From NCBI GenBank assembly GCA_947652115.1, contig OX393561.1, positions 31,450,198 to 31,514,197 on the forward strand: a stretch of DNA of 64,000 nt. Reading direction: 5' to 3'. A model generated the notes under the pieces. It was not told the DNA's origin, ran no database searches, and saw only the letters and a list, made by a program, of their open reading frames with translations. A program made the translations under genes and the position numbers. Shown here piece by piece: positions 43,901 through 64,000 of this stretch (its first letter is position 1; each line of letters begins with the position of its first letter). The stretch is from Blastomussa wellsi. Lineage: Eukaryota > Cnidaria > Anthozoa > Scleractinia > Plerogyridae.

Positions 43901-46900
43901 GCTTCACTAAATGTACAAGATCACAAAATCGTGCATCCTCGCCATGCTGCAGTTGGCGAAATTTGGCAATGTCCTGCGTTACTGTGTCTGACACGAAGCG
44001 TGGATCTCCATAAATAGAATCCAGGTATTCCCAGGCCGCGTCATAGTCAGAGCCAATCCCTTTGATAAGATCAAGAGGCTGTCCTTGAAGACAAGCACGT
44101 AAAAACGTGATTGAATCTCTTTTGGAGTAGCGGGATTCGATAGCATGCTTAAAATCCGCTCTAAAAATCGCATATTCTCGGACATCTCCGGTGAATTTTG
44201 GCATCTTCGGTTTTTCCATTTTAAAGCCACACGCAGCGCTGTTATCGTTGTCGCCAGAGTTTCCGGTCTCGGTTAAAATACTATTGCTCAGATGACTTTG
44301 AGACGCTTGCAAAATATCAACAGAACCTGTGCTTTGAATATTGTGATGATCAGTTTGTTCAGCAGAGTTATTTGCAGTGTTTTCAGTGGTTCCATTGCCA
44401 ACAACTTTAGTAATTTCAGCTGGATCAGGACTAGCGGAACTGTCATCAACTGTGCCTTTGTTCTCTGATGATTGCATGCTTGAAATTCCACTAACACTAA
44501 CTTCTGGTTCTACGCTATTTGTGTTTATCCCGGTTTTCAGCGGTCCCTTTCCCTTAGTAACTAAGTTTTCCAGGTAAATCTTCGCTTCAATTTCGGTGAC
44601 CATGAAAAGTTCCTGACATTCTTCCATCCAACGTTCCTGACCTTCGAACTCTTCATCGTCTTCAATTAACTTTGAATAGTTCTCGTGTTTAACCACAAGG
44701 TCATGGAATGCATTTTGGAGGCTATCTAATGCGTCCTGTACCTCTATGCCAGGTCGTTTAACTTCAATCCGTTTGGACAACGCATTCCTACATCTTGTGA
44801 GGGTTGCCTTCGCAGTCCTCCTGTCCAGCTTTGCGCTTTTAATTGCGCCTTCTGCCATGTGCTTGTTTCTCCCGCGGTGTTTAAGATCCGTGCCAAACTG
44901 TAGTTTCCTTTCAACCCAGAAATCGAATGAAATGTTTTACGTAATCATACACGCCGTTTTCCAACGACCACCACATATCGTATAATCAATCGCTTGATAT
45001 TTATTGGTTTCCACATTTGTAGCAATTGAAGCAATTATACTATTCGATCTGAAACAGAGCAATACAATTCATGGTTGCGTAACTAGCTTACAATCTAGAA
45101 CAACGATTTCACTGAAAAATAGAAACTCTTATCATGCTTTACTCACTTCTGTGGCGGGTCGTAGCTTAGAACAGGTTAGCCTCAGACTGGTTAGCTTGAA
45201 TCTCTCTTATACAGGTGAGCAATACCGGTTAGCAAAAATACTTCTGAATGAATCCCGACAACGTGTAAAAAACAGCATGCATAAAATCTAGTAATCTCAA
45301 AATGTCAATCAATGTCCTTAATCTTTAACTAATCATAAATGAATGTTTGTAATCACGATTTAATTTCCGGTTCTGTTAACGAAACAAGCATGACGATGAA
45401 GAAGCTAGGAATGTTTTGCAGCTGTAGGTAGTGCTACTTTTTGGTCATGTTAACCCATTGGCCAAAATTGGCCATGACAAACATTGTCCTTTGTTCTGCT
45501 TCTGATGTTACGTTTTAACCCAAAAAGGCATCAGTTACACTCAGTCTCTGCAGGGGAAAAGATCTTTCCAATGATACCCAGATCAGAGTTAGTGGACAGT
45601 CCAGGTTCGAGCCCTGGCCGGGGCACTGCATTGTGTTCTTTGGCAAGACACTTCTCTCCACCCAGGTGTATAAATGGGGTTCAAGCCTTGAGCCTACTGG
45701 CCCAAACTGCTGGAGCTTATTCCGGTTTCAGTAGCATTACGCGGCTAGGAATATTTCTAATCCCTCCTGGATGGGATGCCAGTCCATCGCAGGGTTGTAT
45801 AAATAGGTACTGGTGAAATTATGTTAGGGGATAACCCTACAATGGACTAGGATCCCATTCAGGAGGGAGAAGAAATACTCCTAGTCCCTTCATGGTACAG
45901 AAACCTGGATACATTCAAGATTTGTTTCTGTTGCAGTGGACAGTTGTAATGGTTCTGAACGTGATAAAAGACTTCGCCCTGAGCGTCCAAAGAAAGAAAA
46001 CCCAGATTTTGACTATGAATTCCCTGAAAACCTTGTCTGGGTCAATAAGGAGCAGTTGCCATTTCCTTTGTCTCAGCAAGATGCGGCCAGAATAGAGAAC
46101 CTACAGGACAGGCAAATGTCACAGGTGATTGCTAGCTAGTGGTTTCGTTTTAACGATGATTTATGTGTACAAGTCAGATTACTCTTTTTTGTTCTGACTG
46201 CATTAAAACAAATTTGTTTGAGTTTGAATTTTCGTGAACGTATTTTTTAATTGTCTGACTACGAATTTGTACATTTACTAATAATTACAAATGATAACGT
46301 TATTCCATTTATTTCACACAAAAGTCTGAGATTTAAACCGACTACAAGAATTATCTTAACTTGTTAATACTCATTTGTGGCTTACAATCACAATTTAGTA
46401 ATTAAGGCGTTATCGTTTGTCTCACGATTCAGTCACTTGTGATGTGGACTGTGACGTTTCAGCTGCATACTGCTAGCCTTCATCAGGCGATAAGGTCGAC
46501 TGGCCACTTGTAGCCACTGGCTACGTGTAGGGTCAAAGATGCTATTTACATAAGACTTCATCCTAACAACATCAACAGGGATAGTGGAATTGAGATTCCT
46601 GAAGCTTGGATGCCCACAATCAAGAAACACAAGAACGAGAGAACTGCATGATGGTGAACCACTGAGGGAACAACTAGCTGGTCTAGGATCAGCGAAGATC
46701 GAAATGCACCAATCACAGCTATTGAAAACCAACCAATCACAGTGGAGCACCATGCTTTAGAAAGCTACACTAGCCAGTCGACCTTATCGCCTGATGAAGG
46801 CTAGCAGTATGCAGCCGAAACGTCGCGGTCCACATCACAAGTGAATATACTTTATACCACGATGAACAACAACAACCCTTTTCACAACAATCACAATTTA

Positions 46901-47878
46901 TTTTTTGTTTCTCTAAATTTAATGTGTTGTAATGTAATGATTGCAATGTTATTTGGCTTTAAATATAATTTATACAATATGTAGCATTAAATATATCAGA
47001 ATATAAAGTGAAATATTTATAGTGATTGTACACTTAGCTTTGAGATAGCTACTTATTGTTTCTCTGTGGCATACAACTCAAGCAGATGAACATAACATGG
47101 TTAAAAATATCCCAGTTGGCATTACAGAGGCACAGACCAGTTTGCTATTTAGAAAGCAGAAGCTAAATTAAGGATGTCTGAGTTCAAGTGTAGCTAGTGG
47201 CATTGTGGATTGCTTGAACCTGGGATGCTAAGCCACTCGGCCATGCTGGCTTCATTAAAACAAATTGTATTGTTGTGTTTCTCTGTAGCTTCCTCATTCT
47301 TTAGATGGTGTGGTTGTTCCTAAAAAGCGTGGTCGGCCAAAAGGATCCAAGAACAAAGTCAAAACCAATTCTATCACAGGGGAAGTTCTTACTCCACAAC
47401 CTCAGGTACTCATAACTTGTAATTAATGATGACATTGAAATCTCTTTCATAAAGGAGTCACCCTCTTCTGGCTTTCAACCCTCAGTCATGCTCATATTTC
47501 TAAATTTTGGTCCGACCTTCAATGGTGATCACTACATTACATGGATATGGTCTTGGCTTTTGTATCCTCAAATAAACCTTGATTGCACTTTTTAATTATT
47601 TATAGCCAGTTCAACTAGATGAAGATGGTATGCCAATAAAGCGAAAGAGAGGTCGTCCAAAGGGCTCCAAAAATAAGCCCAAACCACAGTCTCTTCTCTC
47701 CCCTCCAAACAAATCAGTTAAAAAAGACGAGGACGACCAAACATCAAGTGGATCAGAGAACAGGGAGCCAGTAGACATCATGCCACACATCTCACGGGAA
47801 AAAGCTGAGATGTATTCGCTTATTTTGATGGATATCAACCAAAAAATGATGTCACAGTCATGCATGAAGTTTGTGTAA
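37937..47878 (+). CDS. C16orf87: C16orf87/UPF0547 homologue with two AT-hook exons
   Basis: Five exons: 37937-37972 ([12 protein letters not shown]; donor gtaagt), 38840-38921 ([20 protein letters not shown], donor gtatat), 45937-46124 (acceptor ttgcag; Lys/Arg/Glu-rich linker), 47289-47405 and 47606-47878 (stop TAA), 231 residues. The N-terminal C-P-x-C ... C-x2-C-x-C-G zinc-ribbon-like motif and the C-terminal [20 protein letters not shown] are the two conserved ends of the UPF0547 family; the human protein has been found with MIER1-HDAC complexes. Exons 4 and 5 each encode an AT-hook ([12 protein letters not shown], then [13 protein letters not shown]), implying nuclear DNA binding. Exon 2 could end at 38908, but only the 38921 donor keeps the conserved frame. 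A BEL/Pao element occupies most of intron 2. Confidence 0.9.
38976..39429 (-). repeat. BEL/Pao 3' LTR
   Basis: 454 bp. Only about two differences from the other LTR were seen, both within the first 30 bp on the plus strand (cata/cgta; cggcg/cgccg). Confidence 0.92.
39474..44858 (-). CDS. BEL/Pao gag-pol polyprotein with one in-frame UAG
   Basis: Gag starts at about 44858 ([20 protein letters not shown]) and contains the DUF1759-type region ([35 protein letters not shown]). A UAG at 43598-43596 interrupts the first zinc motif (C-stop-L-C-x4-H-x4-C). The same frame continues through a second Cys cluster ([12 protein letters not shown]) into the A17 peptidase ([12 protein letters not shown]), RT ([12 protein letters not shown]), RNase H ([18 protein letters not shown]), the integrase zinc domain (HMHQCGHGG ... 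CAFC) and the DDE core ([23 protein letters not shown]). It ends with a DUF5641-like domain ([19 protein letters not shown]). The order and motifs are those of intact BEL elements; apart from the UAG I found no break. Confidence 0.92.
44933..45386 (-). repeat. BEL/Pao 5' LTR
   Basis: 454 bp, TG...CA on the minus strand. The primer-binding site should lie just inside (minus strand, after tttcattcgatttctggg), but I could not assign a tRNA. Confidence 0.92.
45590..45912 (+). repeat. tRNA-derived SINE, 5'-truncated
   Basis: Starts at the B box (ggttcgagccctggcc), then ggggcactgcattgtgttct, aagacacttctctccaccca, ggatgggatgccagtccatc and cccattcaggagggagaaga. It ends just before exon 3 of the C16orf87 homologue. 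Confidence 0.75.
46436..46845. mobile_element. Foldback pair of Penelope-like termini with hammerhead-like core
   Basis: The left arm (46436-46520) is the inverse complement of the right arm (46768-46845). The right arm contains CTGATGA (46791-46797), a GGC...GCC stem and GAAAC (46817-46821); the left arm has the same on the minus strand (46486-46480, 46460-46456). This is the conserved core order of hammerhead ribozymes, which are reported in Penelope-like terminal repeats. It lies in intron 3 of the C16orf87 homologue. Confidence 0.65.
47195..47255 (-). repeat. Partial tRNA-like SINE head
   Basis: On the minus strand, gccagcatggccgagtggct followed by tagcatcccaggttcaagca gives a Leu/Ser-tRNA-like A box and B box with the anticodon arm deleted. 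It lies just upstream of exon 4 of the C16orf87 homologue. Confidence 0.45.
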
Positions 47879-48845
47879 AATTAATGCCCAATAGCACACA
47901 ATTACGTATAAGTTTATAAGTCCTAATTGATACAACCTATTTATTTTAATATCCAGTCATTTGCTTGGTTTTAAGCAGTGCATAACATATATTTTGTTCT
48001 AAAAAGGAACATACCCAAATACCTTTTTTCTCAGTCACACCTGTAGTGAAGTATCAACACACCCTCAATTATTATAAATATCTGTTCCCTTGAGTATAAT
48101 GTTTTAAGCACCCTGATTCCAGTAAGCACCTCCATATTTGGAAACGTGACATCTAAAGGCAGAATAGACCAATTCAAAGATGAGTGCAATATGTGGTTTG
48201 CTTTTGTCACCTGAATGTCATTTTGAACACCTATTTAAGCAAATAGTGACATTATGTATCAAACCCCCATTGTCAAAGTTTAGTGTGCAGTTCCAGAGAA
48301 TATCTGTACCTGCGGGTCATGGAAGATCATCAGAAATAATTTCAAGGGGGTGTATGAAGCTAAACTGGAATCTCTAGTGGGAAGGAAGGTGCTCAAACCA
48401 AAACACCCTCCTTTGTATGAATATTTTCTGGAACAAGACAATATTAGTTACAGTATCTGTTGTTATTTCAATGTTTATGTTAAAAGAAGAAAATATAAGA
48501 GCCCTGTAGAAATAAACCACTCTCTGATTAGTGCCCTTCCTGGGGCTGTCAAAATTAAGTTAATTGGTAAGTTAAGTTATTTTTGAACAATAATCCCTTA
48601 CACCGACTTTGTATAGCATTTTGAGAAAGGGTTGTGCTTAGGGCTGACCTGATGAGGCAGGCTCCTCACCCTCGCCATCCCCCCCCCCCTCAATAATATT
48701 TCTGTAAGGTAAATGCAACTATTTTGCCCAGATTTAGGGATGTTCTACTCAATGTGGAAATATGCAGTAAATTGTGAAGAAGTGTAGTTGAAAGTGGCTG
48801 TTAGGACACAAATTTGAGCTGTTCAGCATTTTGTTAGAGCAGTTG
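47879..48845. other. 3' UTR and intergenic DNA after the C16orf87 homologue
   Basis: An AATAAA is at about 48510. Open frames at 48180-48586 lack protein-like features, and I treat them as non-coding. A C-run lies at 48681-48690. Confidence 0.4.
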
Positions 48846-49271
48846 GTTGACTTGAGTGTCAAAATTATCTCACAATTGCTTTGGTTTTGGATTACAAAAA
48901 TTTGTGACTGGTTTAAAAAACAGCCCAATTTAGATATTTTACATAATTATTCAGCCAAAAACAATAGACATCACTGCAGAGCTCTGGGGACTATAAAACC
49001 CCACAAACTCTGTAGTTTATTCCCCGGAGCCTTGCTTTAGGCGGAATTATAAAATATTGAAAGATGTCTATTCGCACAACATTCTTAACCAGTCAGAAGT
49101 AAAACCAAAACCAATCGTGGCTCGCTCATGTAATATATTTCCCTGTGCCATCTGCATGCATTCACTTCGAGTTTTGATTGGATCACACATTCACTGGATA
49201 ATTATTTTGTCCTTTGTGAATGGTGTTAGTCATTACTTTCGTTTTGGTTTTTGGCATTCAATTGAAAACTG
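48846..49271. mobile_element. MITE family M2, copy 2
   Basis: gagtgtcaaaattatctcac then attgctttggttttggatta at the left. At the right, agtaaaaccaaaaccaatcg, tttggcattcaattgaaaac. It is longer than the other copies, with an insertion of 'gactataaaaccccac' sequence. Confidence 0.6.
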
Positions 49272-49639
49272 TTTTATCTTTGTATTAATATATTGATAAT
49301 GATTGTCTATTTTTTGGATGGTTAAGATGTCAAAGTGATGTCTAGTGTATACTACATAACAGCTTTCTAACATGTAAATATCGACTGTCTAGTTTTATTA
49401 CAAGCATAGTTACGTTATATTGTAATTCCTAAGCCAAATTGTAGGTTTTCTATAGGAACAAAGTTATACTAACCAAAGTAAGTGTTATTATTACCAGTAA
49501 ATATTTTTCTTTGTTTAGTGTAATAAATATTTTTTCTATTAATAACTTTACTATAAAAAATCTAAAATATTTTTGATGTGAAATGTTGCTATCTACTTGT
49601 AGTATGAAATTAGATGAAAAATAAAATTTTTACAGCCAA

Positions 49640-49800
49640 AGGCAGCAAGGTGTACAACCGTTATATTTGAAAATAGCTCAAGGAAAATATGTGTGCTGAT
49701 TGGTTAATAATTGTGTTTCTATAACTCGATAGAAACTCAAACTATCAAGTTTTCTTGGTTTTTTTGTTTTTTTCCTTGGGCTATTTTCTAAATAGAAAAT

Positions 49801-49836
<36 letters not shown>

Positions 49837-49857
49837 TGTGAAAGTTTGGGAGAACTC

Positions 49858-49888
<31 letters not shown>

Positions 49889-49970
49889 TGTGTTCTCACA
49901 GCATTTCTCGTTCTCCCAAACCTCCACTCGTGTTTCTATAACTCGATAGAACACACGGAAAATGTTTTCC
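49640..49970. mobile_element. Repeat with three copies of the GTTTCTAT-CGAGTT hairpin
   Basis: Copies at 49712-49735, 49810-49835 and 49930-49953 in alternating orientation, with further inverted sequence between them (gtttgggagaactcg / cgttctcccaaac). Probably a foldback element. A single hairpin copy is at 20635. Confidence 0.6.
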
Positions 49971-52900
49971 GTTTGTTAATTAACACAACACATTTGGCCT
50001 TCAGTGTGTCTGTAGCACCCGGCACAGCACAAGCTTTGCCATCCAGAATACAACTGCTCAGAAAGCACTGCAACTGATAGTTTATACTTCAGCTAAGGCC
50101 TGCAAAGGGATTGGTTGCCAAGATTTCTGTATAATATACTGCATTATGCATAAAGCCAGTTTCATTATATCCTACCGGTAAATACAATAAGCCATTCATA
50201 TGAAAATGTGTTTAACCTGCATGTCCATTTTCATGCAAAGCAAACTCATTTTCATATGTACAGGTTTTGCACTGAGAGTTGTTTTGAAACAGAGGTCAAA
50301 GGGAACTCTGTAAATTATGCCCCATTGTGTTTTTGGGAGAACACATATTTTACACATTATTTTTTGACATTTTAAGTTGTTAGAAAAAGGAGTGTATTTT
50401 ATTGTTTGGGCTATTGATTCCTTTAAAAGAATTGCATGCATTCCTTCAAGTGTTTTCTTTGTTTTCCAGGCAGAACAATTCAGAGCAGAATCTTGTGAAA
50501 CCATTTACCAGAAAATGTTGCAGGACAAATTTTCTTTTCATAATTTACTGTTTTGTAGACTCCATTGATCAATCAGTTGATCTGTCGGTCAATCTGCCTC
50601 TCTGTTCATCAGTCAGTCAGTCATTCAACACATCCTTCCTGGGGCTTAGCCAGGATTGTTCCGGATGTATGCGCAATTTTCCAAATACCCCTCCAAACTC
50701 CCTGCCCCCCCCCCCCTCAAGTCCCAAACCTTTTCATGTGCCTTGAACAACAAAGGAAAGGTTTTGTTGTAAATATGAGCTTTCTTACTTGATACAAAAT
50801 GACAGCTGTTGCTTACTTGGATTGTTCTTTCATGAAACTCAGAAAAGACTCTTGTGGTTGTTATTCTGCTTTGTTAAGTTTTTCAATTTTCGACATTTTG
50901 AGGTACACACATGTATGTATGTACAGGTAGAAACACCCCTGCCTATGTGTAATAATTAATCCATTCATTTATGGACTTCGAATAGTAGTGCATTTTATTG
51001 TTTGGGCTGTTTGCTTCCTTTGCGAACCTTATCCTGGTTTCCATAGCGACTAGGAGATTTACTCCTCCCTGGAAGGGATGCTAGTCCATTGCTGGAAACT
51101 GGCACTACGTTGCCCAAGAACACAATGCCGTGCGCCGGCCAGCACACCATGTCTCCCATGCAATTATGTAAAGGAGACATCATTCTTTGGTACAGGCTGA
51201 CTGGGAGTATTTATTAACCCCACCCATACACTATGCAGTCAAAGGAATATACTGCCTTAGCCTCCTACTTGAAAGATGAGCAATGCAACTTTCATTAACA
51301 AAATTGAGTTTATTTCAATCTTCACTCTTGCAAGTAATAACTCCCTTTGGAGGCAGACCATTTATGAAAATAACTATAGGAATTTGATACCAAGCTTTTA
51401 AGCTACAGGTATAGGGAAAAGTAGGTACGATTTGGATGAATGCTTATATTATATCTTTTATTCTTTAGTTGCTGGTTTCAGTTAAAGAAAAATTCTACAT
51501 AGAAGCCTAGTTTGACATAAATACCATGTTGCTGGGGACTTAATACCATGTATATGTACACACACACACCTAGACTTGCTCCACGTTGCCTGGCTTTTCT
51601 CTGTGTTGTTGGTGTTATTAAGAATACAAGTCAGAAGACTGCACAATCTATTTTCTCTGTGTGTAGCAAGTGAAGGGCACAATCTATGAACGGCTCACTT
51701 GGAGCAAGTCTAATTTATATACCTGACTGCAATTATCGTCATATTGTTGGCTTGCAAGGACACCCAGCTATTCAATAACATTAGTTTGTAAATGGTGCCA
51801 TTTACATTTCAAAAACTATTTTCTAAGTCTAAAATGTGTGTCTTTAAAGAGACATTTCAGATTCCATACTGATTACATGGCATTAGTGATCTACTTTGAA
51901 TCTCGGGTAGAGCCAGCAAACACTTGATGAAGTAAAGAACCGTTTACTTTGTGTACAAGCTGTAACAATAATTATTTAAATTTCCAAAGACTTTGACAGA
52001 AAAGTAATTCTGAAACAATTTATTGTTTCAGTGCTAACAGAGATTTTTCACAGGTGTGTTCTAATGTACATCCTAATAATTTAGCTTGGCGGTTTTTTGG
52101 TAAAATTTATAATTAGTACAAATTGTAGTCATGGAGACAAATTTTATTTTTGTCAGCTGTTACTACAAGAAAAATAATTATTGAGTTTACACTGTACTTT
52201 GTTAGAAAAATTAATATATTAGCTGATTCCACACAGGCATTTAACATTGGATAGTCTAAGGGCCATTCTATTTTATATAAACACTCCTCTGCAAACAAGA
52301 ATTTTCTGAAACCTGTATGCTTTGATCTTACAAATATTTCTGAAGGGGCTAGTAAAAAGTTGGCTATTCAGGAAAATAGGATGTTTGTGAAGGGGGCACC
52401 ACTTTCAGTTGGCACCTGTTTCTTATTTCTTCGGGGACCAGGGGATTTTGACATACTTTGTCAATAAAGGGGGGTGGGGGTGAATATAAAATGGTATGGC
52501 CCCAGTTTTATTTGATATTGAAACACTCTGACCTTCCCATAAATGTACCATGACCTTGGCTCCAACTGTCATAAGTAGCATAAGATTCTGCACTGGGAAG
52601 GTTTTACATGTAATAAAATTCACTTCAGATTTTTTGAAAAAATATAATGATAATAATAATTAGTATATTGCCAATCGAATCTCTTGTTTTTTCTGAATGC
52701 GACTGTGCGCCCAGTCCATTCTGGATTGTTATACGAGGCAAAAATGACCATTTCCCTCTCTTTTCGGGACAGACAACTTGTAGTCGCCCACAATACCTAG
52801 TAAAATTCCTACAGTTTCCCACCTAATTCTTAGTTAAACTTGAAAGAATCCTTATCATTTTAAGTTGCATTTTTCACTTTTATCCTGGTTACACTAAGTA

Positions 52901-52974
52901 TTTTAGTCCCATTTGTGAACTATTTGGTGATTTGTGGACAAATTACTATTTGTAAAGGAAAGGAAATAACCAGT
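49971..52974. other. Intergenic DNA between the C16orf87 homologue and GPT
   Basis: No gene seen. It holds a partial SINE (51036-51150, minus), a cagt-type simple repeat (50570-50635), a C-run (50707-50716), and AT-rich unique sequence. GPT transcripts may end near 52508, where the minus strand has AATAAA. Confidence 0.4.
51036..51150 (-). repeat. Partial tRNA-derived SINE
   Basis: The minus strand matches the SINE body: ggcattgtgttcttgggcaa then gactagcatcccttccaggg-type sequence. Confidence 0.6.
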
Positions 52975-63727
<10,753 letters not shown>

Positions 63728-64000
63728 CTAAGGAAAAAAAAGGATAGAGTTATGTAGACAATACTCCCTGCTGCTGATATAATCATAAATACCAGCACAT
63801 TTAACTTAATTCAACACCTTGTAATCTTAACCATTTTCTTACAGTATTACCACCAGTCTCAGTTCAAAACAAGGCATCCAAGAGGCAATGCATTTACATG
63901 TACAGTACCAACAATTAACAATTTAAAATGCTGGCCCAAGGGAAACAGAAAATTGTGTTTCTCTCCATAATGTCAATGTTTCTCATGGTGGGGCTGGAGA
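63728..64000. other. GPT intron at window edge
   Basis: AT-rich; no further GPT exon recognised in the last 273 bp. Confidence 0.5.

Larger units (their letters stand above)
38976..45386 (-). mobile_element. BEL/Pao LTR retrotransposon
   Basis: A 6.4 kb element antisense to the host gene. Two 454-bp LTRs (TG...CA ends) bound a gag-pol frame of about 1,795 codons interrupted by one UAG. A polypurine tract (GGGGCGGAGGA, minus strand, 39430-39440) adjoins the 3' LTR. No perfect 5-bp target duplication is visible (gcaat and agcat flank the element). The near-identity of the LTRs indicates a recent insertion. Confidence 0.95.

Noticed and set aside
48180..48586. Two frames after the C16orf87 homologue
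   Set aside because: Downstream of the stop, in probable 3' UTR, without protein-like conservation signals.

Overview
The window is AT-rich animal DNA with spliced genes on both strands, long introns and many nested transposable elements. The gene content (alpha/beta syntrophin, CTHRC1-like proteins, a C16orf87/UPF0547 homologue, alanine aminotransferase) together with Ngaro/DIRS, Penelope, BEL/Pao and tRNA-derived SINE repeats suggests an anthozoan cnidarian, probably a stony coral. That taxonomic call is an inference from protein and repeat style; no marker gene settles it.

Layout. (1) About 0.5-12.4 kb, minus strand: three exons of a syntrophin, whose 3' part lies off the left edge. Intron 1 holds a complete-length but mutated 5.0 kb Ngaro-type tyrosine-recombinase retrotransposon. 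A partial Crypton/KCTD1-like reading frame sits at the very left edge. (2) About 13.8-20.7 kb: a repeat-rich stretch with a Penelope-like element carrying a GIY-YIG nuclease and flanked by inverted copies of its own 3' end, a broken CTHRC1-like pseudogene, SINEs and foldback elements. (3) About 21.1-27.6 kb and 33.4-36.7 kb, plus strand: two intact three-exon CTHRC1-like genes (signal peptide, collagen-like repeat, C-terminal CTHRC1 domain). Intron 2 of the first contains a compact GC-richer locus: a duplicated TATA-type promoter, two families of structured repeats, six 129-bp tandem repeats, and then a TATA/CCAAT promoter with an intronless 229-residue reading frame that I do not recognise. 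(4) About 37.9-47.9 kb, plus strand: the C16orf87 homologue in five exons; a 6.4 kb antisense BEL/Pao element with nearly identical LTRs sits 54 bp after the exon 2 splice donor. (5) About 53.0-63.7 kb, minus strand: twelve exons of alanine aminotransferase, with the N-terminal exons off the right edge. Its introns are full of short inverted-repeat elements and SINEs.

How they fit together. The host genes are unrelated housekeeping, cytoskeletal and secreted-protein genes with no operon logic. The only gene family in the window is the CTHRC1-like cluster (one pseudogene and two genes), which looks like local tandem duplication. The most unusual region is 22.6-26.4 kb inside the first CTHRC1-like gene.
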